NCBI GenBank assembly: GCA_017590115.1
Contig: JAGGNK010008337.1
Location: 1-64,000 of the forward strand
Length of the DNA: 64,000 bases
Reading direction: 5' to 3'
From: Montifringilla adamsi
Lineage: Eukaryota > Chordata > Aves > Passeriformes > Passeridae
Within the stretch, counting starts at the first letter, position 1. Every line of letters starts with the position of its first letter. The notes under the pieces were generated by a model that was not told where the DNA came from, made no database searches, and saw nothing but the letters and a program-made list of their open reading frames with translations. Shown in pieces: positions 48,256 to 60,400 of this stretch. Made by a program: the position numbers and the translations under genes.

Positions 48256-50285
48256 CCACTGTGGGTTCTAAACAAGTTCAAATCTGGGCAGACATGCTGA
48301 AACAAAACCACCCTTCATTTTGGGAGTAGGGAAGATATGAAACTCGAGTTTGGCCCTGTCACTACTTTAGTGATATCCTCTAAAAATGAATTAAGAATTA
48401 CAGCAAACTCTTACCTTCTCCCAGCAAACAAAAATACTGCTTGGATTATTTTGCACTAGCTGAAAAGTTAATGTCATTTTAGATAATGAACAGGTTCAAT
48501 TACAAAAGCTCAACACTATTATGCCATCTGCTGATCTGCTGGATCACAGAATCTTCCAGGTGCAAACTTATTCTCTTCTACTGCACCACCCTGCATATCA
48601 TGGGGTGAAGCTCCTGCTTCCGTCAGGACATCAGAGTGTCCTTGAAAAATCAGTGCTCCCTGACCATTTGAATTTCCTTTCACATAATTGTCAAGACTTC
48701 TCCCTTCAAGTTATTTTGACTTTTAGTCATTCTTCTGGTCATTTTCAAGTATTTTTACTAATAAGAGACTGAGAGTGTGGCTTATTATCTCCCCTCCTTT
48801 ATTTTACATTGCTTCTGGAAGGGAAAAAAAAATTCTGGCTTGAGGCTACAGAGAGGATGAAAAAAAATCAATCTGGAGCTGAGTAGATTTTGTAATTTTG
48901 TTTCCCATCTCAACCACAAGGTAGAATACATAGCACCACCTTCCTGAACATAGTCCCATGTATTATTCTGCTATAAGTTGCCTAATTTCCAAACTTATAT
49001 GTATTAGCCCCTGCTCATTTGTAGGGAGGTGAAGGGTCACTGAAGCCTCAGGTAATAATTGATATCAACTCCATTTTGTTACTGTTTTTATATGCCACAG
49101 TTTTAACCACAGGGCAGAGAACCAAAACTTCCTAATAAAGAGGACTGGAGGGAAAATTTTCTCTGTGCTTGAGTGCACAGGTCAGTCCTTCAAAGAGATG
49201 GCACCTCACAAACCTGGTGTAACAGGAACATAGGGAGGGAAGGCAAATCTGGGTGCTTCCCTTCTTCCCCCAGTTCCCTCTGCCTTGGAGTTTAACGTTA
49301 CCTTTGGCCTTATGGCACCTCCCGAAGTCACAGCCAGTGGTGGTTACAGCCTACATCCCCCTGCTCATGATCTTTCACTTCTGTTCACCCAGACAATCAA
49401 AATCGATTATGGAATGACTTATGGAACTTCAAATAAAAGAACTGAGTTCCCAACCTCTACAAGCTTCCTGTGATGAGCGGGCTCCTCCAGGCTGAAAAGT
49501 GAGTCGCTGAAGAGACACAGAACTCTTGCTCCCCTGCGTGCTGTTATTGCCACATCTGCGTGTTTGTTACTGCCTCAGCAGCTGTCCCCTCACAGCATGG
49601 ATGGAAATGAGGTGGCCCAACGGGTAGGATGCTAATCAGCCTTTCTATTCAGCTGTGCCTCTGTGAACTCTGCAGAGCCCTGCAGCTCAAAGGCATGACT
49701 GCATATCAGACAGACATCCCTGATCCAGCTTGCTCAGAGGTGGCCATGCCACCGTGGCTCGCTGTCAGTGGGTTAGTGGCACTTGGCTGAAAAACCCTGC
49801 AGCTCCCAGTGAACCTCTCCCCAAATATCAACTTCTGTGTCACCACTCCCAAGAGAGACAATTTAAAGACGGTGCAGGTGTGGTAATGCCTGCCAAGCTC
49901 TTGACTGCAGTGCCAAGCATTGCCAGTGCCCATCTGCTCTGACAGACTCAAAACTCTAAAATTCATGAAATCTTAGCATGACTGAACAGTCTCTTAAGAG
50001 GTTTTGACAAAACAGAAGATGCAGATAGCGAGGGAAGAGGAAATTCCTTAATTCTGAGGTATTTCAATCTGGAAGAAACTTCTGGTTTGCTTTAAGGTCA
50101 AGACTGTCCCGTTCTATAAGCCAAACAAATTCTCAACCCTGTGTGTTACAAAGAGGGGATATTTCACTCAGCCTTGGCTTATCTTGCTCTGCCTTCCCCA
50201 TAACCATCATCAGCACCACTACAGCTGAATGTTGTTTCAGCAGGAACTGTGGGAGACAAGTGTAAGAGCTGGAGTGATCAGGAAT
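48256..50285. other. Non-coding stretch
   Basis: Unique sequence with no recognisable gene or repeat. A minus-strand donor-like site (AGAAG|GTAAGAG) near 48415 is isolated. Confidence 0.55.
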
Positions 50286-50329
50286 AGAGGGAATGGGAAA
50301 GGGAGGAAAAGAAAGGAGGAGGAGGGGGA
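50286..50329. repeat. Purine-rich mirror-type tract
   Basis: Forty-four bases contain only A and G except one T at 50294. Positions 50295-50329 are uninterrupted purine, with several GGG and GGA runs. Such tracts can form triplex (H-DNA) or G-rich structures. It is flanked by unique sequence. Confidence 0.75.
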
Positions 50330-53300
50330 TAAACATGTGGGTTGTGGGAATCTGGAGAGCAAGACGTAGAAATTCAGGGGTGAGCTGTAGCTGTGAGAGA
50401 GGCTGGAAACCCGGCTGGAGGGATGCCATCTGCTCAAGAGCCACCAAACCTTGGAGAATTCTGTTCTCTGAACCAACACCAACTGCCTGATTTAATTAAC
50501 TTTTCTGTCATTAGCATGCATCAGCAAGGAACAAGGAACACACACTCCATCATGTGATAGATTCCTGTTGTGTCCATGCTATGCGCAAACATAAAGCTGT
50601 TGGCTCCCTGAGAGGTAGGACACAGAAGTCCCATCCTACCCACAGGGCTTTGAAAAGTGGGAAAGAGAAAATCTGTTTTTTTATTTGCTTCTTGCTTTTT
50701 ATTTATTTGCTTTTCATTCTTTCCCAGGCACTTTCTTCCTTCTAGGTCAGCCAGTTTAAATTGGAGCCTGTAGCAAAAGATCCATTTCTCACCAAACAAA
50801 CTTCTCTACAGGAAAGTTCATGTCTTTAAATATATTTTTGAACAAATTTTCCCTCTCCTCCCCCTGTCTGAATTTGGTTGTTTTATTTGTCAGCTGATAA
50901 TATGGACAAAATTGTGTCTCTCTCCTACACGGGAAAGTCAGTAAAAGAGCTTCTCAGGAGGGGCTGGAGCAGCTTGGGAATATGTCTACCTTGGCAGGAA
51001 ACTTCCAGTTCTTTCACTTTTTGAGGCTTAATAAATTCCTGCTCTCTTCAGTAATAATAAAATAAAATTAGTCTCCTGGGGAAGAATCCACTCCAACAGA
51101 CTGTATTATTTCAGTAATTCTGAGCTTTCATTGGTGGGATGTATAAAAAAATGGGAGGATAAACTCTTCCCAAAAAAAGATAAAAATAAACCCATCCTAA
51201 AAATGGGCTTCACCCTTCTCCCCAGTCCTTGTATGGAGTTTCTGTAATGGATGATTAGTGTGTGGATGGGAAGCTGTGCTCAGTTAAGAGTCCTGAGTGT
51301 CCTCAAGGCTCTCCAAGTACCAAAGGTAGAGATTTGAAGTGAATATAGTATTCCAGGGTTATAGAAGGTGTACATTGGATTTATACCCTCCAAGGATCCT
51401 TCATGGTACTTTTTAAACACCTTGTTGTTCCACTGCCACATCTATTTTGCACACATTTCTGTAGGAAACCCAGGATCATATCTCTGCTCTTCCCATATCC
51501 CACCACCCAGGTGAGTTTGGAAGGAAATGGAAGGAGGACATTACACTCTGCACAGACCAAAGATGATTTTTTTATCTAAAAGTCCACATTGTTCCCAACT
51601 TGCACGAGTGAAAAACCTCCAACAGTTGGAAAAAATTCATAGCTTTTTCGTCATAGAAACCCTGACATTTCATAAAGGTCTCTATACTTACAATGTTGTT
51701 GAAGTATTTTATGGAATAGGCAATTATTGTTGCTGGGCAAGAAAATGATTGTCTTCACTCACTGACCAACTATAATGAGGTAATCTGAAATACAAACACA
51801 GAGTAACTATTTTGAGACAATTAAAAAAAAAAAAAAAAGAAAAAAGGCAGGAAAAAAGTTCAGTTCATAACAAATGAAATGTTAGTCAACTTGACGTGGA
51901 ATACTGCATTTTAGGACAGCGTTTCACAAAGACATTTCAAAATCCAGTTGAAAGAACTGTGTGCAATTTTCCTGGAAAACAAATTTTACTTATGTATATA
52001 TTAGTAAGGCTTATGTAAATGTATCAGTAACTCCTTGTATTTAAATGGGGAAAACATGCAGAAAGGGCGTGTTACCTTTTCATGAGTGGAGGCCATGGCA
52101 ATGCACCTCCTGTTCAGCTGCAGCATCTTGTACAGCCCCACTCCCACCAGGCACAGGAGACATCCAGGACATTAAAAATGCACCTTGTAGCTACACTAAA
52201 TATGACCCTAAACTGCAAAACTGGAAGTATTGCCTCAGAAACTAAGAGGAGGTCTAAAGTTTACAAACCCGACAATTTCCCCTCTCTTGAATTCCAGTAT
52301 GTGAATTTCTGTGAATCAAAATTTGAATTCCATAGTCAAAGGTTAGAAGAACTGGAGGATATTGAAGAGCACTACTTAATATCAGTTTGGCCATTAAACT
52401 TCCTAAATATTGCATATTTGTGGATGAACAACTGGTATGTTTAAAAATAATGGAATATAAGCTGAGAAGAAGAACAGCTGCCTTAGTAGGTGAAGTCAAT
52501 ATTATGAACATGTCAGTAATGAAAACTGAGGCTAGTGCTCTTAACAATTGTTTCAAATCCAGACAAAATCCTAAAATAATAAAGGAAGCACCGATCTCCA
52601 CCATAAACACATTTATTATTTCCACATGGTGGTTTCTGCATGTTTGTACAGTATAGGCAACTGAGCTCTCCTTCACAAATTGGAAATGTTTTGCATTCCA
52701 CAGACACAATGACTGCTCACATGAGAGGCCTCAAGGTTTGTTTTCTGACACACTGGAGAATCCAGGAGCCTTGAGAAATTCAGTGTGATCTGTTTAGCAG
52801 TCCCTCCTCGGAGCAGGACTACAGGGACATCCCTGCTCCCATCCACGGCCATCAACACCTCCAGGAGGGCTCTGGGGAACACTGGCACAACTGAGAGCTT
52901 CAGCCGACCAGAACACAGGCAACCAACGTGTGAAAGCTGCTGGTACTGATCCATGGGATCCAAAAAAGCTGCTGAAGCACAGGAGTTGACTTCTAATGCC
53001 TAATGAAAGAGCTCACATCCAGGTTTTAGCTGCTTTTAGATAATAATACCTCGTTGGTTTTACTTCAGCTTGAGCTCCCTAAATCTCATTACTGATCCAG
53101 ACAACACTACAAGGAAAAAGTATGGATCAACCCACACCATTAATATGGGATAATGAATGGCTCATTGGTGAGCAGTGCTGCTTTTGGTGATGAAAGACCT
53201 AGCTTTTGTTTATAATGAGATGCCTTCAAGATGGCTAAGGGATGGAAAGTAGAACATGCTCTTTTATGCTCATGCGTATTGCAGCCTCTTGTATTCTTGG

Positions 53301-55044
53301 ATCTGCCTTCGCTACATGTCCCCCCATCCCTGGATTTGCTATAAATAATCGACTCAGCTAAATGCTTTGGAATCAGATGCCACACAAGAAGGGCTGTGTA
53401 AGAGCAACAAATGTTTTTAAAGTAGATATTTAACCTCAGTCTCGGGAGCAGCAAAGAGCTGTGTGTTGCCATCCCTTCAGACCCTGAAGACAGAATGCAC
53501 CAGCACAATGTTCTTTCAACTTCTGGAGCCAAATCAAATATTTTTTTGGCTATAAAATTTAGCCTAGCAAATTTCTAAACTCTTAACATTTCTAAATATT
53601 TTCTGATGATACAGTCTTTTCTATGTGTGTGTGCAGAGTTGTGAATGCAAAGTAACCAGCCACCTTTCTGAATGTGTAAATGAACAAAGCAGCTTTGGAG
53701 GATTCCCCTGTAACCCTTTTCTCCACCTGCCTCTGGATCCTTTCTCCTTTACTACCTGAACCTCTAGGGCAAATGCCAGTTACCCTTGAGGGAGGAAGGT
53801 TTTAATGGAACAGGAAATGAGCCATTTAACTACAAGGTCTTAGCACATTTCTTTCAAACATTTAGCCTTCTATTTTTATGATTTAGTTGGGGTTTTTTTC
53901 CCAATAACTAATCTTCCTAATTATTTTTATATTTGTTATTTTTTCTCCTACCACTCACAGTACTCACTTTTAAACACTTACTTAAATTTAAAACCAAGCA
54001 GTAAGGTATTTTAGATTTTTGTCTGATTTCAAAGATTGTTTTAACCTTTTTGTCACTGCTCTTGCCCTGCACCTGCTGATCTACCCACAGAGCACAATAC
54101 TTGAACCAGTGGGAACTCAGGACAAGTGACTGATATGTTTAAAGCACCACAGCAGAAAATAGCACCATTTTTTAGTGGGATTTATCCAAATACTGCCTTG
54201 CAACAGTAAAATAAAATACTTCCAGTAAGATAGCCATGAGATGCATGCTTTGAAATCACAAGCAAAGGCATCACTCCAGGGCTACTGGCTGTGGTCACAC
54301 GAATCTCTCAGAGCAGTCAGGGAGCAATAATGTACAGCTTCCATCAAAGTCTCTGTCACATCCTTTCTACATGATCCTGGAAAATTCTGTTCATATTCAA
54401 TTTTTTTTCCAAAAAGATTCAAGTAGAAAATTAATAGAAAATAAGACTTTTGATGAGTATTTAGATGTAACTTCTGTCTCAGCAATGCCCTGACCTGCCC
54501 GCTGGAAGATGCTACAAGGGACTATCACAGAAGATTAGAACATTTTCCCAAAGAGTGTTTCCAGCATAACAGAGGGGAGGTTTCACTTCCTGCTGGAAAG
54601 CTGTTTATTGTTTAGCCACATAGGACTTTGGAGGTAAAGAAACCTGAATTTCATTTGACATTAATCAGCACAACTGATTAATGGTAAGAGAAGGGCACAG
54701 TCAGACTGATATTGGTGGTGGTCTGACCCCGAGGGTACAGACCTAGAACTTCAAAACAGTGGTTGATCTGTCCTTGAGTCATTCAGACCTGATGGCCACA
54801 TTGCTTTAAAATCTTCCTACACTGATCCTGTTGCTTAAAATTAATAACTGCAGCTTAAAGCAGCCAAGGCAGCCACTAGAGAATTCTCAATTCTGACATG
54901 TTTATCTCCAAAAGTATCTTAATCCAAAACCAGTCTCTGAAATCGAGAGATGTGCCTTCCCTAGAAGCAGCAAGCATTTCCCAAAGTTTGTTCAAGAGTT
55001 TAACCTAGTCTTACTGAAACCTCCAGGAATTTTCCCATGGATTT
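50330..55044. other. Non-coding stretch with an A16 run
   Basis: Unique AT-rich sequence. A run of 16 A lies at 51823-51838, followed by GA and a further A run. Frames of 151 codons (52254-52709, minus) and 130 codons (53140-53532, minus) have no recognisable product. Confidence 0.55.
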
Positions 55045-55190
55045 CACAGAACCACAGAGTTGTTAGTATTGGAAGGGACCTCTGGAGACCAAGACCAACT
55101 CCCCTGCCAACTCAGGGTCACCTAAAGCAGGTAACACAGAAATGTGCCCAGGTGGGTTTTGAATTGTCTCCATTTGAAAAGGGCCAAGCC
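55045..55190 (-). mobile_element. CR1 LINE 3' tail, 5'-truncated
   Basis: The plus strand reads as the reverse complement of the CR1 3' untranslated end. TCACAGAACCACAGAG corresponds to the terminal octamer repeats. It is followed by TTGGAAGGGACCTCTGGAGA, ACTCCCCTGCCAACTCAGGG, TCACCTAAAGCAGGTAACAC, AGAAATGTGCCCAGGTGGGT and TTTTGAATTGTCTCCA, all in consensus order. The element therefore lies on the minus strand with its 3' end at the left. It ends after about 145 bases, so no reverse transcriptase or endonuclease coding sequence remains. CR1 is the dominant LINE of birds and inserts with 5' truncation and without a poly(A) tail, which agrees. Confidence 0.85.
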
Positions 55191-56421
55191 AAATATTTGA
55201 GGGATGGCACAAGATAGGATGCAGTATAGAAATCAGATGTCCAGGGAAGTGTGTGGAAGCGGCTTGCATGCTTCACAGAGCAAAACCTAGCCTAGAATTT
55301 TCCCCACTTTGCATTAGAGCTGATAGGAATCTTTTCTGTCACTGCAGCTGCCCACACAATAGACCTCTGACCATCAGAAATGGGTGCCAGGGATGAAGCT
55401 TGCGAGTGTCAGGGGCTTGCTTCAAAACCTTTTTTTTAAAAATACAATTGCAAATCAAGTACTGTTTCCCTAAGATGTATTAGTGAGAGAGGCTGGTGGA
55501 TATTAACACTGTACTGCCAGGGCACTGGCAGCTTGTAGAAAACAAAACTAGACAGATCTTGGAAAAAGTCCCCTTTCTTGAACAAAGTCCTCTTGGCAGA
55601 CTGGTATACCCTGAGACTTAGCACAGAGATGGAAATTCCCTTTTGCATTGACCAAGATTTTGAGGAAAAAAGAGTCCTGATACTGCAGGAGAGAAAGTGT
55701 ACAGGTACTGTTGTGTGTAAGACCTGTCCTCAGAGACAGAAATTATGTCATAGTCTTCCACCTTTGCAATTAACTTGAACCAAATTCCTGCTTCAAGATC
55801 GATTTTGCACAAGTTGCCACTTGAGATAATTTGTGCACTGGGTGAGTGCACGCAAGAATTACAAACAATGAGCAAAGCAGTTGTGAAGAGGCCCAAGTGC
55901 AGCCCTGGCAGGTTTGGCAGGTCCATCTCTGGGATTGTGTACTTGCACTGCTGGATAAAAGAGCAGGGGTTGGGAGAATTGCTACAGTGTGTGGTCAGGT
56001 GCAAATATGTGTGAGGTTTTACCAGCCTGACTGGAAAATCCTGGGTGATAGGTGTGGTGGGCACGTGTATGACTGCGGGAGTAGATGCACCTGAAGGGAC
56101 AAGGAGCAATGAGGCTGTGAAATACAAGTATTGAGGTGCTGAGTTAATGCTGGGTGATCGGATTTCATTACCAGGAGCTGGAGTGCTTGGACACTGCTGC
56201 TATAAAGGGGTGTTTGTATAAGAGAGCAAGCCATGTTTCCCAATTTCTGCATTTTCGGCACATTACATGCATTATTCTCTCCTGTTCCAACGGTATGAAG
56301 TTCAGAATAAAGTTCAGATTCACACTTATCCCAGTTGTATAGCAGATGCACACTCCACTTCTATTTTTATTCTTTGCCACTTATGACTTGATTCTGTTGG
56401 TGTGAAATACAGTACAGTGCT
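55191..56421. other. Non-coding stretch, possible old insertion
   Basis: A 169-codon minus-strand frame (55618-56127) and overlapping plus-strand frames have no recognisable product. The interval ends with CTATAAAGGGG at about 56200 and AATAAAG about 100 bases later (near 56308). That is the order seen in some LTRs, but no TG...CA termini, paired LTR or retroviral coding sequence is visible, so it is not called as an LTR. Confidence 0.45.
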
Positions 56422-56440
56422 GGGGGGAGGGATGGGGGGG
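56422..56440 (+). other. G-quadruplex motif
   Basis: Six G, A, three G, AT, then seven G in 19 bases. Counting the last run as two G3 blocks, this satisfies a four-run G3 quadruplex pattern on the plus strand. No promoter or replication signal is recognised beside it. Confidence 0.65.
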
Positions 56441-56819
56441 CAAACAAAGGACAGAACAGAGCCTGGATTTCCAAAGAAGAGAGAGGTTTTGGCGGCCACC
56501 TGACACAAGTACTTGCAGCTGACAGCAGCTCAGACATGAGGATCAGCACTGGCAGGGTGGCTCAGCAGCTTTGCATCACTTGGTAGGGCTGCAGTGCTCA
56601 AATGATCACCCAATTAGTGCCCCAGTGACAATGTGTGCAAATCCCACAGGCCCTGGCCAGAAGCCTCAGGCAGAGGACAATTAATGTGCCTGCTCAGTTC
56701 CAGCACAAAAGAAATATGAACTATTTCTGACCTCTTCTCTCCTGTACTTCTGAGCTGTGAACAGCCAGACAACTTCTGCTGATAACACTTTATTTTTCAC
56801 TAAGCAGAGACTCTGCTTC
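56441..56819. other. Non-coding stretch
   Basis: Unique sequence; nothing recognised. Confidence 0.5.
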
Positions 56820-57130
56820 CTGGGCAGCTCAGTGCTATACACAGTGCTAGGTACAAATAAAAATTACAGAACATAGTCCCTGCTGCAGGATGCTGCTCCT
56901 GGGGCAATCTTGGAATGACTACTTGACACTTTAAAACTCATCATCATCATTCAGGGCATTTTTTTCCTCTGAAAGGTGGCTTCCTCTGGACAGCATGTGA
57001 AGAGCTGAGGGGTCAAAGCACTAGGCAAAGATTTAGCACTCTGTGTAGGATTTTTATCAGTGGGTAACAGCAGTATCATGCATTTACAGATGTGTAAGCC
57101 TAACACAGAACCTGGGTCCACACACACCAC
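56820..57130 (+). repeat. Possible ancient LINE (L3/CR1-like) remnant
   Basis: TGCTAGGTACAAATAAAAAT, TACAGAACATAGTCCCTGCT and, about 200 bases on, CATTTACAGATGTGTAAGCC and ACAGAACCTGGGTCC recall blocks that occur in order in old amniote L3/CR1-like 3' ends ('tgtacaaacacagaac ... agtccctgcc ... ttttacagatgggg aa ... gaacccaggtc'). The intermediate sequence is not alignable by eye, so this is a weak call. Confidence 0.25.
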
Positions 57131-60100
57131 CAGGGACCTGCAGAGCCTCGTGAGGTACCTGATTCATCTCTAATGGTGGAGCAGCAGAACAGGGGAGGGG
57201 GCTGCTTTCCCTTTTTTCCTTACTTGCATTTAAATATTAGATGGGAAAGGATGACTAAATTCCTTTTCAAAGCAAGAACTAGTAACAGTGCTGAAATAAT
57301 CATTTGGGCCAGAATTGAGACATTCAGAAACCTACAGAAACTCTTTGCCATCTTTACTACACCCATGAAGCATAACTCCAGCTTGCCAAAACCCTTATTG
57401 AAATTCCTTTCTTTGCAATATTCCCAAAATATCAGCATATTCATACTTATTTTAAGCAAGCACAGAAATCTGATTCCAGCAGTAAAATTGTAGAGTTTGT
57501 GAGTGTAGGTCAGAGTTAAGTTTGTTCTCACACAGAAGCAAACCCTCACATGAAATTATGGAGCACAAATGTGGACAAAGAAGGCAGAAAACACAGAACA
57601 GCTGAAGTCATTAAGAAGGGTCAAGCCAGTGCTCTGGACTTTGGGAGCTCTCCTCATCAGTGAGGGCTACACAGCCTGAACTACACCATGGATGATTTTA
57701 TGATTATTATGGTAAAGTAGCAGAGACCTCAGCCAGTTTAAAGCTTCCCTCCTTCAAGCTTTACGTTCATAAAATTTTAAGGACTGAAATGCTGAACTGG
57801 AATGCATCGTGGCTGCTTTACAAGCCTAACATCAAAAAGGCTTGGCAGAGTCAGGGTCCACTCACTCCCGCTGCCCTGCAGAGCCGCTAAGCTCCAGGGG
57901 GCTCCTGGACTCCTCGGCTGGACCACACAGCTCTTGCTGCTCGCTGTGCCTGCCAGGCTCCAAAAGGCTCCCCGGTCTTGCAGGCATAACAAGAGCACCA
58001 TTCCCTTCGGAAAGCCCAGGGTAACAACTTCCAACAAGGAAATTCTCACCCAAATAGCAGTACTGAGGCCTGCATTCCCAGGTTACTATTTTGATAGAAT
58101 TATGGCAGAGGTTATTTCATGTACATGGGGGTCTCACTCTTTCCACAGCAGCAGCAGCACTTGAAATTTGGTCCAAAGTGGTTAAAAGTGATAACATCTT
58201 TGTGGTTTGGGGTGGAAAGAAGTCAGTTACTGTGTGTTTATGCACATCTATTTCTATGTGAATGCTGAAGTTCCTGCTGAATTTCCTGAATGAAAAGAAT
58301 GCCAAAGACTCAGGAAACACTACCTTTTTTTTTGTATAAGAAAACTCCCATAATTCGATAAGTGTAGATGAGATTTTGGAGGCAAAAAACCCAGAATTTT
58401 TTTTTTCTCCAACAGTTAATCAGCTTCAGAAGGAAATCTTTACTGCTTTGAAAAAATAAGAAGGGAGAAAGGTGAGTTTGGATTGAAGAGTTTGTGGATG
58501 TAACTCTGGACACACGCCTCCATCCCAAATCTTCTGAGGCATCTGTGGGAGATGGGTGTGCAGTGCTGACTGCCCGCCTCCTGTCTTAATTTGATTGAGC
58601 AGAGTGCTCACAAAGGGCTAACTGAAGCCTATTATTCAGTTCATCCAGCTCACACCTGATTCTCAGCCGTTACCCTGCTTTAACACAATGAACTATGGTT
58701 TTATTGCTCTCCCCTATCTCCTCCCTCCAGCTTGGAAAACTGCACTTCAATCAATGGCTGATGTCAGCGTGGGAGTAATGACCTTCATTTAGGGCAGCAA
58801 GGAAGGACACCTGGACAGGCCAGGGGAAGGGGCAAGGAGTAAATCCATCAGGATGCGCAGATTACATTGCTATCAGGAGAGTGCTTGGTTTCAGGACAGC
58901 TTTTTAGTGTGGAAACATCCAAAATGCTCCTGCCCTCATCTCAAGAGTTTTCATCTGAAGGACACAGAAAGGCCAAGAGAACCGGGACTGACAGCAAAGC
59001 AGGGGTAGGCGGTGTGTTTTTAAGTGCAGAAAAATCCAAATCCAAACTGTAGATGTTGTAGATGTTCAGGCCAATCCTTAAGGAAGGTGTGGGAGAAAGG
59101 AGAAAATCCAGAAATCCAAGCACGAGGAGTGTGACCTTACGGTAAGGTGGCACCAAGTCCTGTGGTCAGCTCTGCCTTCAGGACAAATCAGTGAAATTTT
59201 GGTGCTCTGCTTCCCCCTCCCTCCAACACACTGATAACAGCAAACCTTTTTTTTTTAAATATTTTCCTTCCTGTTATTTGTCTGCCTTGAATTGTGCCAG
59301 GTTTTTAGGGGACAAGGACCATTTGTATGTTACTGCCTGGAGCTTTTAGGGCCAGCTGTAAAGGAATTAATAACTGGTAGAGGAAGGGTATTGAAGGGTA
59401 CATCCCCCTAGTACTGATGTACCATGAAGAATCCCAGCACATTCTCATCTCTATGTTTGCCAGCAATAAGGATAGAGACTATTTATTTGAAAAAAAACCT
59501 GCCTTTCTTTTGCAATTTCTAAAAAAAAAAAAAACTATAAATCACCAAAGAATTCATGACATTGGTATGAACAGGCACTTAAACCTTCCTTGAACTGGGA
59601 AGTTGGTTTCATGTCAGGAATAAGTGTGAGTTTTACTTGGGGTTCTGTTCAGCTTTCTGTGGTGGAGGCTTAATGCCAAAAAGCTTTTCACATGGAAGGT
59701 GCTACAATTCCAGCCACTGGACAAACCCATCACTTTTATTTGCTAAATTACTTCTGAAGGGAAATTCCATTTTCATGGAGAAACTTAAGCATTTCCACAG
59801 CAAAGATGACCTTTCCTGGCAAAAAAATATTTTTCCCTAACCATGCTCGCTGTCTATCTAAAGGCAGAAAAATAAATTGATTTCTTTGCAAGAACTGGAA
59901 AAGAAATAAAGAGGATAGAAGCTTGCTTTTGTTTTTAGTTAACATAAATAAAAATTAAAATTATTTTGCATTGTTCTGGATTAGAAAGCAACTTTTTATG
60001 ATCCAGAAAATACTCAGTTTTTGGCTGCTACAAATCAAGCTTTTCACCCACAAAAACCTGAGTATTCCCCTGGTAAAATACCTATGCCTTTAGGCACTTG

Positions 60101-60139
60101 GATCCCTTCTCCAATGTGTCAGAAATCAATTATCTGGTT
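57131..60139. other. Non-coding stretch
   Basis: Unique sequence with short overlapping frames. A GC-richer patch lies at 57840-57990. The interval 58745-58800 has CAATCAATGG and TGATGTCAGC cores that look like PBX/CRE-type sites. An A13 run begins near 59521. No gene recognised. Confidence 0.5.
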
Positions 60140-60400
60140 ATCCTCTAATTTATTAAACCCCATGTCTCGGATTCTGAAAATATTTGGAAGCTGCTGTAAT
60201 GCGTTTTGCACTGGCCAGTGCGTTTTGCCCGACTCAGCCCAGGCACCTTGGCACCCCGACTCCATGTGCTGAATCCCGTTTAATTAATGTCCAGTGTACC
60301 GTGCTGGGGCGGAGCGGACGGCTGGTGGCTCATCGCGTGTGACCCTGGGTGACAGACACAATCTGGGATCACGCTAATGTGTGCTTTTTGTCACTTGATA
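60140..60400. promoter_or_regulatory. Candidate regulatory block with nested direct repeat and palindrome
   Basis: TGCGTTTTGC occurs at 60200-60209 and 60219-60228. Between and overlapping the copies is the perfect 14-bp palindrome GCACTGGCCAGTGC (60208-60221). Downstream are a CGACTCAGC site (AP-1/MARE-like), CCTTGGCACC, TTTAATTAATG and a CpG-rich run (GGGGCGGAGCGGACGG). CpG density is well above the surrounding sequence. The block has little low-complexity sequence. An enhancer role is inferred from composition only. Confidence 0.35.

Noticed and set aside
48538..48560. CR1-like end (ATCACAGAATCTTCC)
   Set aside because: No GGAAGGGACC-type continuation follows, so the octamer-like start is probably chance.
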